From: Balanoglossus misakiensis
Taxonomy: Eukaryota; Hemichordata
Length of the DNA: 64,000 nt
NCBI GenBank assembly: GCA_040954595.2
Contig: CM082591.2
Location: 6,262,001 to 6,326,000, forward strand
Reading direction: 5' to 3'
A model generated the notes under the pieces. That model had not been told where the DNA came from. It worked only from the letters and a program-made list of their open reading frames with translations, and made no database searches. This document shows positions 1-12,782 of the stretch, in pieces; positions within the stretch are counted from its first letter, which is position 1, and every line of letters starts with the position of its first letter. Position numbers and translations under genes: made by a program.

Positions 1-424
1 TGTTATATCTAAGTCACAAACTCAGGGCTTTGGTTCTGTCACGAACTGATGTAATCAAAATTTACCACCAATATTTATTTTTTTAAATGTTTATCCATTA
101 CAGAGATCTAAAGATCACCGCAGAGATAGAAAAAGAAAGTACAGCTCTGTTTGGAATGGAACACATCCTGTCATGTGTTCTGTTTCTAACTGACAGGTAT
201 CCATGGCGATAATCACACCATCACCATTGTCCCAGGCCACCCTTCACTGCAATCTCTTCCCTCGGCCACTTGACAAACACAATCAATCAAACTGTTTTCT
301 CACCTGTCAGGAAATGCAATTAACGCACGCGAGGTTGAAATTTCTCCAAAGCGGGAGGCAAATAGAACATCTCCAAAGTGCCACTGATTTGAGGGCAATG
401 TGTTCTAAAGATGTGTTAAAAGCA
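1..424. other. gene-free flank
   Basis: I see no exon, repeat or RNA gene here. The short open frames have no homology I recognise and no splice-site support. Confidence 0.5.
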
Positions 425-428
425 TTAA

Positions 429-773
429 AGCCTCTAGAGCTGCCACTTTTCGCGTTATTTTCATGATTTCAGTTTCCAACTTAGATTGGTATGTACGAAA
501 TAAGCTTACTGATAGGTATACATGAATCGACGCCCGATTGTGACTGCATGTTGCAATTTGAACACGATATGTATTAAATAGGTGGCGCACCGATTTAATC
601 AGCCTACATACAAACAGTACGCAGCTATCATGGTATGTGTCGCCAAGAGATGACAAACTGATGCAAATGCAAGTAAATATGGCTTAATGGTGAAGATTTT
701 AGAGGATAGGGAATATATTTGAAGTATTTTGTTTTGGAAAAAAAATATGTGAAATTTGGCAGCTATAGGGGCT
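429..773. mobile_element. MITE family B, copy 1 (TTAA target)
   Basis: A non-coding inverted-repeat element between TTAA at 425-428 and TTAA at 774-777. The left end begins AGCCTCTAGAGCTGCCA and the right end is the near-complement TGGCAGCTATAGGGGCT. Near-full copies recur at 31430-31792 and 51225-51568, and fragments at 4743-4803, 20165-20350, 55999-56150 and about 63113-63185. TTAA target duplications are typical of piggyBac-type transposons, so this is probably a non-autonomous relative. No transposase is present. Confidence 0.8.
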
Positions 774-777
774 TTAA

Positions 778-1957
778 CGTACTGGTATACAACACAGCCT
801 GTATGACTGTGACTGTTAGCTTGGGGGTCAGGTGGTTATTTCAGGGGTCGTGTTTTAGCTACATATCAAAATTTCACTGTCAACAAAGATATACACACAA
901 CTATGCTAACTTTTGAACCAAAACATGATCGCTGAAATATTTCTAATTTTAACTGGGCCAGGGACAAATTACCTTCGTTTGGAAGTTTCACCTGCATCTA
1001 AGAGAGATCAACCATTTCAAAATAAAATTACCAAAACAGTATTGAAAGGTTACGTATCAGGCTAGGAAATATATGTACCGGTATACTACATATTAAACAC
1101 TGCTTCAAATTAAATTATGATGTTTACCGATTTGAGAAATGGAGATCACAGTCAGAGTGATTACACTGATGTAGCATGGCTAGCAAAATTCAGGAGCACG
1201 AAAAATGACAGGGTACATGTACGTTCTGTGGATTTCCACATTCCGGCTTGTACCGTACATGCTAGGGAAGGGGTCGTCGCGCCGCATGGGTGTCCCCCTT
1301 GATCAGAATATGTCCTCCCATACCAGCGCAAACCCCACTGCAGTCGCCACGACCTACTAGGATCTTCAGTTGCTGTCATGCCCAGTCTATGCTACAGTTG
1401 GCTGCTTCGTTCATTCTAAAAATTATCTTAGAGCAAGGGCCTGGTTTTGTGGATGAATCGTAATGTTTAAAAACAAACAAACACGGCACGACGACCCCTT
1501 CACTTTAAGCTCGGACCAGCTCTATTAGCTGTAATATACCATGTTTTCAGGTTCACACAGAATAAAAATAGTGAAAATACAGCTAAAAGTTACAGCTAAT
1601 GTCCCTTTTACATCGATTTGTCAACTGAAAACAAAAATGACACCTTGTTTGTAAGAACAATTAAAACTGTTCTCCATACCTGTATGCGGTGGGCAGATGC
1701 TCATTATTACTGGTAACTGTAATAATTCTCCAATTATGGGTGTGTCCGTGTTAACCAATCAGCGGTCGCCAAAATAGAAGCGGTACAACAAGATCGTGAC
1801 TATACTAGAGTTTTATTCATAAGCCAATTAATTAATATAATGATGAATTAACGAGGACTCCCAAACAAATTAATGTACATGGAGAGTACATGACACAGAC
1901 ATTTGATTAGTCTATATTTATTTTCAATATTTTTTATCTGTATATGATGGAGCCGAG
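778..1957. other. gene-free stretch
   Basis: AT-rich sequence with a moderately GC-rich patch near 1240-1370. No exon with splice support and no clear repeat was found. Confidence 0.45.
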
Positions 1958-2050
1958 TTTAACCCTTTCACCCCCGTTCTCTCTGTATAAAAGTCCAACT
2001 TTACCATAGGAAACAATAGAACTGGACCAAACCATAGTGGTGGAAGGGGT
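1958..2050. mobile_element. degenerate MITE family C remnant
   Basis: Begins TTTAACCCTTTCACCCCC and carries, in inverted orientation, the family C core (GGTCCAGTTCTATTGTTTCCTATGG read on the minus strand, compare 17500-17530). The right terminus is decayed. Better copies lie at 17485-17569 and 18084-18178. Confidence 0.6.
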
Positions 2051-2469
2051 GCACAAGTCAGCACTGACCTGGAGTTCACAGACAAGGCCGACATCCAGAC
2101 GTGCTTGACATACCTGTATGTGTGATAAATAGTAATACATGTACCAGGGTTTTTTATCGCCTTCCCAGTCACGAGACTGTTTCTCCACTAAAAATATCCC
2201 CCACGTACCAGTAGAGATTGAAGGAAACATCAATATCGGTCGGCGTATGCATGATTATGCGGAAGTCAAGCATCAACCGGTTTGACAATGAATCAACTTT
2301 AACCCAGAAACCTGCTAAAACTGAATGAATTTCCTACCGTGTGCCTGTTTTGCCCGTAACACTTAGAGATGGTATAAAACGAGATCTCAAACCTATTATT
2401 TCCTTGCCAACAATTTAGATCTCTCTTCTCAATTTGTGGTTGGACCAAACTACAATGTATGGAATGAAG

Positions 2470-2875
2470 GGATGTACGCGCAGAACGTACTAAAAATGTA
2501 AACTGTGCAATTGTGTGCGAATTTGTTCTTTTCCCATAGGGTTACCGTTACATTGAGAATTGCCAGAAAACTCACTTCCACTATCGTCATTTTCATGAAA
2601 TTTTACACGTAGCTCAGTCAAATAAATTTAAATTCAGTGGTCAAATAAAATCGTATGGTCACCATTCTCTATTTTGAGATAATCTTTGATAAATGTATTT
2701 GCCCATAGACAAACCATTGGTAAAAAAAATGCTGACTCTGCAGTTTTCTTCAATCATCCATATTCATAGCCTTGTATTTCAAAAACGAGTGCATTGACTC
2801 CTATTTTTTATTACAGATTTTCATTATTTTTACACAGAAATTAAAATACTTTTATTTTTTACGGATCATACATCC
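2470..2875. mobile_element. MITE family D, copy 1
   Basis: Begins GGATGTACGCGCAGAAC and ends CATACATCC followed by TTAA at 2876-2879. Long internal inverted repeats are visible: the segment near 2640-2700 is complementary to that near 2760-2830. The second copy at 36044-36445 has TTAA on both sides; here the left TTAA has decayed. No coding capacity. Confidence 0.7.
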
Positions 2876-3010
2876 TTAAAAGGTAACAGACAGAGAAATG
2901 CACGTCTACATGTACATGTGTATGTGTGTTTCGCATTCACTGACATATTTTGTGACATCTTCAGTACCTAGTATCTACAGAGTAAGTGTGTAGCAATGTT
3001 TTACCATTAA

Positions 3011-3360
3011 AGGGACAAAGTCTCTCTCTCGCTGCCCCTTTTCCATTAATTATGTTTGATACAAGACATCGTTCATGTTATTCTACATGTGGATATATAT
3101 AGTGAATCAACATTCAACGACACACAACTTCCATCTCGGTTGTAGGATATGAGAGTAAAAATCCCGCCAAAATGAATAAATGGTAAACACCGATTATTCA
3201 TTTTGGCGATTTTTTCACTCTCGTGTCTACAAGTGGGATGGAAGTTATGTGTGGTTGAACGTAGATTTACTATATATCCACATGTAGAATAATTAAACAG
3301 TGTCTTGTATCAAACAGAATTAATGGAAAAAGGGCAGCAAGAGAGAGAGACTTTGTCCCT
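3011..3360. mobile_element. MITE family A, copy 1 (full-length palindrome, TTAA)
   Basis: Precisely flanked by TTAA at 3007-3010 and 3361-3364. The left end reads AGGGACAAAGTCTCTCTCTC and the right end is its complement ending TTTGTCCCT. Complementarity continues through most of the element, so it can fold into one long hairpin. Other copies are at 3908-4253, 5422-6309 (interrupted), 8279-8638 and 35342-35686. No coding capacity. Confidence 0.88.
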
Positions 3361-3907
3361 TTAATTTAGCAAAAATAAGCTAGTTTATTGAAGTTTAACC
3401 CTTGTTGAGACAATGGCACATCATATTGGCTTCTAGGGCATGCACACTGATCTGGGTAAATGACCTGGGAGTATGACTGTCCTGGTATGGCTAATTCATG
3501 CACACTCACAGACTACCCATATACTGTACTTGCAATGGCCTCCAGGGAACATCACATGACTGGCACTGTTCTGCTCATTTGCATAAATACATCATGATAC
3601 ATCATGCACATACACACATCATACCTGCCCACCACAACTAGGCACTGCATTGTGAATAAAACCACACATGTACATAAAGTTCTCCCCGTATCTCCACCGT
3701 AAAATGGTATCAAAAATAAGACAGCAAATTGAGAAACTACATTCCAGGATTTGCAATCAAACCACTGTTCCGATTGAGCACCATCATCAAATTCCACTCC
3801 ACGGCACTTCAATGGAATCTGTCTATCCTCGAACTTTAGAACAATGAACGTCTGACAGGGTCCATATTCTCTTGGCCCTGAACTGTCTGGCAACGTACCG
3901 CACTTAA
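3361..3907. other. segment between two family A MITEs
   Basis: About 545 bp lying between two family A copies. On the minus strand it has an open frame (3552-3968) that runs into the neighbouring MITE. The part from about 3725 to 3905 looks protein-like but has no convincing splice sites, no start of its own and no family I recognise. It may be an old exon fragment or chance. Confidence 0.3.
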
Positions 3908-4253
3908 AAGGGACAAAGTCTCTCTCTCGCTGCCCTTTTTTCCATGAATTATGTTTGATACAAGACACTGTTTGTTATTCTACATGTGGGTATATAGTGA
4001 ATCAATGTTCGACAACACACAACTTCCATCCCACTTGTAGACATGATAGTAAAAAACATGCCAAAATAAATAATCGGTGTTTACCATTTATTCATTTTAT
4101 CGTAACTTTTACTCTCATATCCTACAAACGGGATGAAAGTTGTGTGTGGTCGTACGTTGATTCACGATATATCCACATGTAGAATAACACAAACAGAGTC
4201 ATGTATCAAACATATTTAATGGAAAAAGGCAGAGAGAGAGAGACTTTGTCCCT
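3908..4253. mobile_element. MITE family A, copy 2
   Basis: Left TTAA at 3904-3907 and the same AGGGACAAAGTC terminus; the right terminus ends TTTGTCCCT with a mutated flank (TTTCATTAA). The interior is complementary end to end, as in the other family A copies. Confidence 0.82.
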
Positions 4254-5421
4254 TTCATTAACACAACATCATTGATCCGAAACCGAGCTACCATGCATGG
4301 TCATCATTCAGACAATCTTATGCAAATCTCCTGTCAAATCTTCTGCGTTTTTTTCTTTTCAGTTGACCCGTCCTTAATCTAACTTATTGATTTACGTCTC
4401 CGTTATTCGCCGACCATCCCTTTGGCCTGTTGCCGCTTAATTTGACTTTCTCAATACGACCTAGGGGGGCTTATGAATTTTTCATGAGGGAACCATATTG
4501 ATTAATAGCGTGGGGTTATTGGATGAAAGTTTTCTGTCATCGCTGACAGAGACAGCCATTATTAATTTCAAAGAAAACCAGGAGGATTTAAAGTACAGCA
4601 AAGTGCATAGGTTCACGACCTTATCAGTTTTACTATCGTTGAAAATTACTTTGCGGCAATTAATACATGTACTTTGGATTAGTTTTACAAATTAAAAGCT
4701 GTATCAAACTCCCCCCACCCATGCCTCCCTGGGAAATAGCATTAAAGCCCCATAAGCTGCAATTTTTGAGAAATTATCATGAAATTTATTTTCAAACTGT
4801 ACTAATAATAGTCCATACAGATGTATGCACTGAAGTATGCAAGTATTATAAGTGCATATATGCAAGTTTTAACCAGATAAGTAATAAAGATTTGCCATAA
4901 AGGAATATGGCCGCCACAACTGATGTTTTGATACTGCTGTTAAGATATTTTCACCATAAAGAAAACTACAGCAATGGGAGTGCAAGACAACTGCTGACTC
5001 AGCATTTTCCAGAACATTTCAGACGTCCCCTTAACTCCATGAAGAAGTTGAATGGGAAAACTTTGTTTTCTATCTGCATTTTTTTTGTATTTAAAAATTT
5101 GTTGATGTAAACAGCACAGGTTTACATCAGGCTCCACACGACAGCGGAACTAGGAACAAAGTGTCCCTTTATCTGGTTCAATACTTTTTCCTCTAATAAT
5201 TACACTATCGCAGAAAACTGACAAAACCATCTGGTTTATCCAGTCAGAAGGATCCACTCTCAAACTCATCCAAATCTATCTGTACTGCCTGCGAGATCAA
5301 ATATTTTATTTGCTGATCAAGACAAGAGATGGTTAGGTATCTTAAGGGGTCCTACAGTGTACTCCCCAGCGCATAGCAGCCACAGCCCATTAATTTTGGT
5401 AAAACAATACAACTTCATTAA
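4254..5421. other. gene-free stretch with a MITE family B fragment
   Basis: No supported gene. Positions 4743-4803 match the left end of family B (TTAAAGCCCCATAAGCTGC and the following sequence) but lack the rest of the element. Confidence 0.45.
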
Positions 5422-6309
5422 AGGGACAAAGTCTCTCTCTCGCTAGCCTTTTTCCATTAATCAAGTTTGATACAAGACACCGTTTATCGTTATTCTACAT
5501 GTGGATATATAGCGAACCAATAGGCTGAATCTGGACTAATCACTCTCGACAATTTTTTACTCTTTCAACTTCCCCTAATTATACAACAGTGTCACTGTCA
5601 ATGAAAGCTACGTTGAAGAATTTCTCCTCATGCTATCTTCTATATAAGCCATGTTCTTGTTCAAAATGGGAAATTGGATACACAATTGACCTTGTTTCCC
5701 TTTTGTTTCCGAAAAAACAATTCCATGTACAGACAATAGGTCTATTGTTTACGATCTATAGATAGAATGCCCACGCCTGTGCAATTGTCACTATCGCTAT
5801 TGGTATCACTATCAGACACAAACCAATTTATTCCAAAGTTGGCATTAGAATTTGGCTTATATAATGACCTGTTGTACTATATTTTTATATTACTTCCTAT
5901 TTCAATCCAAAGCGTCTCCCCTGCGGTGATATACTGGTAGATGTGGGATTGTGGTCAATGAAAAAACACCTGCCTTGGTCTAGAGTGTCTCAGCCAGCTA
6001 CTCAAGTCAACTACATGAACAATCCAACATATGGTTCGTGTACTGATTTGTTAAACATGGCAGGAATCTGCCATCTTCAAATGAGATTTTGAGATTTTCA
6101 TCACTCACTAAAGTAGCAGAATAATAGTTCTCTACTATTTATTAATTATGGGCGAGTTTTTACTCATATCCTACAAACGGGATGGAAGTTGTGTGTGGTC
6201 GAACTTGATTCACTATATATCCACATGTAGAATAGCATGAATGGTGTCATGTATCAAACATCAATTCATCAATCGATAAAGGGCAGCGAGAGAGAGAGAT
6301 TGTGTCCCT
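5422..6309. mobile_element. MITE family A, copy 3, interrupted
   Basis: The left arm (5422 to about 5521, after TTAA 5418-5421) and the right arm (about 6133-6309) belong to one family A element. The centre is replaced by about 610 bp of unrelated AT-rich sequence in which I see neither terminal repeats nor coding capacity. The right terminal flank is mutated from TTAA to ATAA. Confidence 0.65.
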
Positions 6310-8278
6310 ATAAAAATTAGTTCCCTACAGTGTGCCCTCTAACCAACATAATTTTTAAAAGCTTTGAGTCAAATTTTTTAAAAATTTCTCTGAGTCAGCC
6401 CTATATATATGCATGTATTGTTGGATGATTTCCTTGAGTCACCAGTGAGTTTGTTGAGTCACTCAGTGGCTCAGTGGTGCATCATATGAGCTTAGAGAGG
6501 GCACACACTGGAAAGATGTATATTCAGTTTCTTCCATCACAGCCACTATCATCAACTAAGCTACAGTCTACAGACATGCTGGAATGTTTTCCTGGAAAAC
6601 TAATACAAGAAAAATCATGGAACAAGTCGGTTCATGTATACACATATTTCGCCCTGCTTCGGTTAGCTCACAGCAAATGATCATTTCTATGGGCATTGTT
6701 CGCAGCGATCAGGTGACTTTAACTGTAGACTAGCTGTTTTTTTTGGCTGTTTCTTTGTTTTTTGTCTGACCTTGCCAACTGTTCTCTGTTCACACAGAAT
6801 TCAGCTTGCGACCACTGGACCCGACTCAAAATGCTACATACAAATGATCATGGGAAAATGGGATAGCCACTTAAACAACATGATATTGACGACGTTATTT
6901 TTGTATGCTTTAAAGGGACATAAGCTGTAATTTTTGGCTATTTTCCCAGCATTTCTATTCTGTGTATCAAATGCATTTTCTTGTTCTACTCCAAACAGTA
7001 CTCCGCTTGTCAACATAGCCTGTATGTGTGTAACACTAACAGCCATTGTTATTGTTGACAATTGAATTCTAGTCCGGACTTAAATTCAACTTTGGCACAA
7101 TAACAATGCTGACTACACATACACATGATATATGTTGTGTTGATAAGCTAAATGCTGGGCATTGCTTCAGGATATTGAACAAGAAACTGCAGTAGATACA
7201 CATTTAACAAAAATGTATAATTCAGAGATAGCTAGGGAGTTGCTTTAAGAGTAGATCTCTGCAGATGACAGGGTACACTGATTCCAATCACTGGATTAAG
7301 AATACATGCAGATGACATGGAAAATCCCAGTCAATGTTAGCTGAAGAGAGTCTGAATTTGACATAGAATTTAACAAGACACTTGCATTTTCGGGACCAAA
7401 GATTTTTTTGTCTTAGAGGAGCAGGATTAGGAAACTTTTTATTCAATATATCTTGACTGATGGATTGTGGGATTTCTGACAACTATATTGCCCAACCTCA
7501 TGTGCTTCAAAACAAAAAAATCTTAATATTAACCAAACCCCATCCAATCAAGAAACCCGTCTATATACTGAACATCTTTTTTTTATTCTTTCTACTATAG
7601 ACCATTGGATACCAAGTTAATGAACCTCTTTAAACTAGACACAGCTGCAAACAAAACAATTTTTCTGTCAGTCTTTGTGATGTCCTGTTTAGACAGGTTC
7701 TACAGTACCACAAATCAAGTGACACAAAAACCATCAGTAAACCACAAAATGTTACCAAAATATATCCCAAATACAACCATATTTCCTTCCTGACAAATTT
7801 AATCGCTATTTCATGGAAATAGCAGTTATGTTACAACAGTTTCTAAAATAATCTTAAAATATTAGATTATTTCATGGACTCAATAAAATTGGCAAAATAT
7901 ATTACAGACTGAGATATTATGAAAATAGACAAATGATATTAGCTATGGTGGCTTTGATTGGAGGAACTGCTAGTTTGCCATTGGTAATGTTTTATTCAAT
8001 ACTTGTCCCTATGTCCTCAAATAACCGTTCAAATGGTAATGGTATCCTAGGCAACAGACAGCTTTCTCAATCATACTCGGCTACGGGTATCCGTGGTGAT
8101 ATTACAGCATGTTTCAAAACCTAAATGAGTTGCCATGGTTACAGTACCATACAGTTACTTCTTTCAATCACCCCTATTAATAATTCTATCGGTAGCATTG
8201 GTAGCGTTGAATTAGGTCACATACATTGCAAGAATGTCACCTTCGTTTTTCACACCTGATTTCAAGGTGACATGTTAA
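6310..8278. other. gene-free stretch
   Basis: AT-rich sequence with no supported exon. Near 6909 there is a single MITE-like end (TTTAAAGGGACATAAGCTG) without a visible partner. Confidence 0.4.
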
Positions 8279-8638
8279 AGGGACAAAGTCTCTCTCTCGC
8301 TGCCCCTTTTCCATTAATTATGTTTGATACAAGACACGTTATGCTAATGTACATGTGTAAATGTATATGTAGTGAATGTACATTCAACCACACACAACTT
8401 CCATCCCACTTGTATGATATGAGAGTAAAAACTCACTCAAAATGAATAAATGGTAGAGACCGATTCTTCATTTTGGCGTGATTTTTCACACTCGTGTTTA
8501 CAAGTGGGATAGGAGGTGTGTGTGGTTGAACGTTGATTCACTATATATCCACATGTAGATTCACATAAACGGTATCTTGTAATGTATCAAACAAAATTAC
8601 TGAAAAAAAAGGGGCAGCGAGAGAGAGACTTTGTCCCT
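8279..8638. mobile_element. MITE family A, copy 4
   Basis: Flanked by TTAA at 8275-8278 and 8639-8642. Termini are AGGGACAAAGTC and its complement, with the same long self-complementary body as the other family A copies. Confidence 0.88.
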
Positions 8639-8964
8639 TTAAGAATCTTTTCCTACCCACAAAAAAAACTTTCCATAACGATAATCACCAAATGAAAACC
8701 TGATGACCTGTTTACAACTCTATAGTAAGCGGAACATGACCCATACATACATGTACAAGTTAGTACAACACAGCAAAGCGAAGGTCACATTGCCACCAAA
8801 GTAAGCATACATTTCTGCTCAAGGTAATTGTACTTTTCATGTCCTACTATCAAGATTTATGATTTATACCTTTGTGCCAATTTAAAAGGGGATTGTAAAA
8901 ATAGGTATTTAGACATTAAAACATGCTCATAGTCTTAATGTAGTTAGTACTTGCCCATTCGTTT

Positions 8965-9025
8965 GAGCCAGTTTGAAATGTACGTACACAAAATCATTTT
9001 CTGTACGTACATTTCAAACTGGCTC
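8965..9025. repeat. 24-bp perfect inverted repeat
   Basis: Arms 8965-8988 and 9002-9025 are perfectly complementary, separated by 13 bases. This could be a small MITE core or a cruciform-forming hairpin. No role is evident. Confidence 0.8.
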
Positions 9026-9384
9026 GATGTACTTAAAATTTAATGTATTTAGAATTTAAAGGGACATATGTTATGCATATACCCTTTTTTTGCAGTTCCG
9101 TACACAGACAATAAACCTTTGTCTATATAAAATATCCATGTCTACTAATATGGGCTTTTTAAGGAAAACAAAATGGCATTATTAATACATACAGAGGCTA
9201 GCTCACTTTTTTCATTGCTTTTAGACACATTTTGTGACCCTCACTGACACAGCCTATAGACTATAGTAATCACTGAAAATATATAATTTTTATTTACCCT
9301 AACTGCACCTCATTTCTTGGTCAATTTATACTCTTAATAATTTAATTAATGGTCACATGTACGATGCCTTCACCCTAGCAACAA

Positions 9385-9385
<1 letters not shown>

Positions 9386-9421
<36 letters not shown>

Positions 9422-9424
9422 TTA

Positions 9425-9496
<72 letters not shown>

Positions 9497-9499
9497 TTA

Positions 9500-9596
<97 letters not shown>
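9386..9596. repeat. (GAT)n microsatellite
   Basis: About 210 bp of near-perfect GAT/ATG trinucleotide repeat with two GTTAATG interruptions. It creates spurious poly-Met and poly-Ile open frames on the two strands. Confidence 0.95.
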
Positions 9597-9597
<1 letters not shown>

Positions 9598-10067
9598 AAG
9601 GACGATGCTGCTGCTGATGATGATTACAGTGGCGGTAAGGGTGGTCGCCATTTAGGGGGAGGGGCAAGTTTGTTTACAGTGACAAGATTCGGCACGCGAC
9701 CTGTCACCTTTGGTTACTCTAATATGACCGCGCGCGTAACCATGGGCGCTCGTCGCACGGTAGCGCGCACGGCTGAAACTTACAAGAACAATCTGTCAAA
9801 CATATGCAGACTTTAGGCTGGCGAAGGGATGATCTTCTATAAAACTTGCGATCGACAACATACAGTACATGTGTCGCCAGCCGCCTACACAGTTCAGCGA
9901 CGTGTTTAGAATGTGATGAAACAGAGCGATGATGATTATAATATTGTCCGTCCACGCAAAAGAACCTGGGTCTTGATGACACATACCGCTGAACCCTGGA
10001 CAACATACATTTTGCACAGACACAAACACACGAAGACCGACCAATTAACAAAGGATGCTTTTCTTAC

Positions 10068-10333
10068 CACCACAAGGATATATTTTCCACTGATGTCCCT
10101 CGGAGGTTCTGTCGCTAGCGGCAGGCCTGCAAACGTGTTATCGGTGCCTTCGGCCGCATCGTCTTTCCGCTGAACGGTCTGCGCAGCTCGCTTGATGATC
10201 CCCGCTGACGAGCGAACATGTCCAACCTGACTTCTTTTATTATCGCCACTGACTTCCCGAACACGACCCAAGTCACTGACGCCCAAGTTTTCGCTCACGA
10301 ACCGGTTGCCGGTCAACGAGACGGGAGCACAAC
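10068..10333 (-). CDS. candidate internal exon of an unknown gene
   Basis: On the minus strand a 266-base open segment is bounded by a plausible acceptor (GGCATGTAG before 10333) and a good donor (GTAAGA after 10068). It would encode 88 codons starting in phase 1 and ending in phase 0, rich in charged residues, with no family I recognise. The surroundings (about 9690-10330) are CpG-rich relative to the flanks. No upstream start exon or downstream partner could be fixed; a short further exon could begin near 9990. This could equally be promoter-type CpG-rich DNA. Confidence 0.22.
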
Positions 10334-12590
10334 CTACATGCCAAAAAAAAATATAATAATTTCATCCATCCGTGTCGCTATGTCGAAATATACTACTCCG
10401 ATAAAATATGTACAATTATTTTATCCAAAACGCGTCGTAAAATGCGAAATTATTCAGACTGGAAGAAGCAATTTTCCCAAATCATCTCACCTGATTTTTC
10501 TATCAATACTGTGCAGAACCATCCGATAATAAGGACCAAACTTTGGCTCCTTGACAGGCCATATCGGCCCATCGTTACTCAAAATATATCTGCACCGATA
10601 CAGTTGGCAATCATCACAACACGCATGCGCGAAAGTGCGGCAACGTTCACGCATATCACACATTTATCCATGAGCAATCAAAAATGAGTTCCAAAATAAA
10701 AAAAATAAAAAGTGAACATTAGTAATGACTTTACTGCTCTGTTTTGATTCTTTTATGCGTCTTGCGTCGAATATCTTGCCGAATATGGAGGAGAATGCCA
10801 GTACAAATCGTAGAAAACAAGACCCAGTCGATTACACTATGACTGCGGATGGATAAAGTGATTGATTTTCCCAGTGTGTCTGTTCCGGATGTGATGACGT
10901 CAGCTATTATTTACAAATATGCTTTGGTCGATAATATTGAATTTTCTCATTGAAAAGGGGCGGAAAAAAAAGAACGGGACGCTTTCACACATGCATAATT
11001 GCACTCTACGAACCAGCGTGCCTTCATCAGTGCCGCGTTTTCGCTCGCATCTGTAAAATCTTTTGTGGAAACGACTGTACAATATTTTTATGAATGAAGT
11101 GCAAACCCACATCACATGACCGCGCGCGCGCGACGCGCTGTCAAGTTTCATCTCTTTTGTAAGCAGCCTGCGCTATACGCGCTACCTGTCATATGATGTT
11201 ATGATCAACTGTGAACCCGCCTGTTACAGTAAATTCTTCGAAAACATCAACCTTGTTCGAGGTCAGCTTAAATATTTAAGTTAAAAGGCAAATTTATTTT
11301 TGTGATTGTAGACATAATAAAAATATCATTATTCGACATACATGTAGTCACCCAATAAGAAATTCCATTTCTCTAGAAATTTTCTAAATTCCTTAGAATT
11401 TAATTATTGTTATAATTATAGAATAACATTATAGCAATTGTACGTATACAATAGTAAAATATGCAGTTGGCACTTGTTTTTTTTTCGGAATCTGTTTAAA
11501 TAATTACATGTAAACACTTCTACCAAAAATCATACGTTTGAAGTGACATTATGGGCTAAAATTAAAATATGCGTTATGTTCAGCGCCAAAAATAAACTCA
11601 CCAAAATAAACATTAAAATATATATATGTGGATAAGTTGAATTAAAACTTTGAATATGCTGAATTTTGTCCATATTGTTGAAACATGCGGACGTTTTGTC
11701 TTCAATGATCAACACTGCGTTGTCGACGCGTACGCGGACGCGTCGCGCTGCGCCTGAACATGTGTACATCATCACAAAGGGCGCCACATACGATGGAAAA
11801 TCATGCGCGTTTGTTTTGTGATTTTCGGCATAGCATAATTTATTCACGATTTTTAACCACAGAAGGAAAAACTTCTCTTGCTGTTGGTCAGATATTGTCA
11901 ACATTTATCGGAAATTTTAATGGACATACTGTATCAATTTGGGAAGGTAGAATATATCTTGGGGGCGTCGACAAGTGTAAGTTCAAATTTAAAGCATACA
12001 TGCGCTCTTTTGAGCTACTCAAAAGTGCCACTGTGGTGAAAAGTGGTCACGGGTTGAAAATAAAAACGTCGACCGGTTGAAGTGTGTTGCACATGATTTT
12101 TGAAAGTGTGTTTATTAAAGAATAACTAACATTTGATTTCTTTACATTACATGCGAACATAAAAACTCTCTCTCCGTTTATGTAGAATTATCATGATTGT
12201 ATTCCGCAATAAAATTAAATTAAATGATCGTTTCTAAGCCCACCAGCCTTATTTCTCACATATACTTTCTTGTATCTGTGACAAAGCCTACATAGTATTT
12301 TCTGATAGTATCTAAGTGTTCCTTGTGCAAACATTATTCGTTTCAGTAGAAAGGGATATCTTTTTGCGGTATCTGATTTGAGACCGTAAACGGCTGACGT
12401 CAGCTTAAATAATTAATTAATTGACGCGTTGGAGGCGCGTTATATTCATAATCATGTGAAGTCATTGTAGGTGTTTAATCAATGCGAAACTATATTGTTG
12501 AATATAGCGTCACATTAATGAGTCACGGCGACATTCCCTTTACCTTTAACACAATTAAGCGAAATTCTCATAAAACAACGTCACCAGAAG
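10334..12590. other. gene-free stretch
   Basis: Mostly AT-rich with CpG-rich pockets near 11030-11190 and 11700-11770. No supported exon, tRNA or repeat family was found. Confidence 0.4.
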
Positions 12591-12782
12591 GACGTCACCT
12601 TCAGTCATGTGACTTGGGTCAAAGGTCGTCTCGACGATCAAAACAAAACCATTTGCGCTCACCGCAGAACGCCAGTATACTTTCCATTGTCTGTTGTCTG
12701 GCGTAGCGAAAAGCCATCTGTTAGTTTCATCGCAATTATTAGACCGTCTGTCACAGCAACTTAGCTTCGGAACAGCTTCAAG
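12591..12782 (+). promoter_or_regulatory. probable TMEM86A promoter and 5' UTR with CRE-like, M-box-like and DR1-like motifs
   Basis: This segment lies immediately before the inferred start codon at 12783. Seen directly: GACGTCAC at 12591-12598 (CRE-like), TCATGTGAC at 12605-12613 (E-box/M-box-like), and GGGTCA-A-AGGTCG at 12616-12628, the spacing of a DR1 nuclear-receptor element. No TATA box is obvious. Use of these motifs is inference. Confidence 0.4.

Noticed and set aside
9370-9655. Poly-Met and poly-Ile open frames
   Set aside because: They are translations of the (GAT)n microsatellite.
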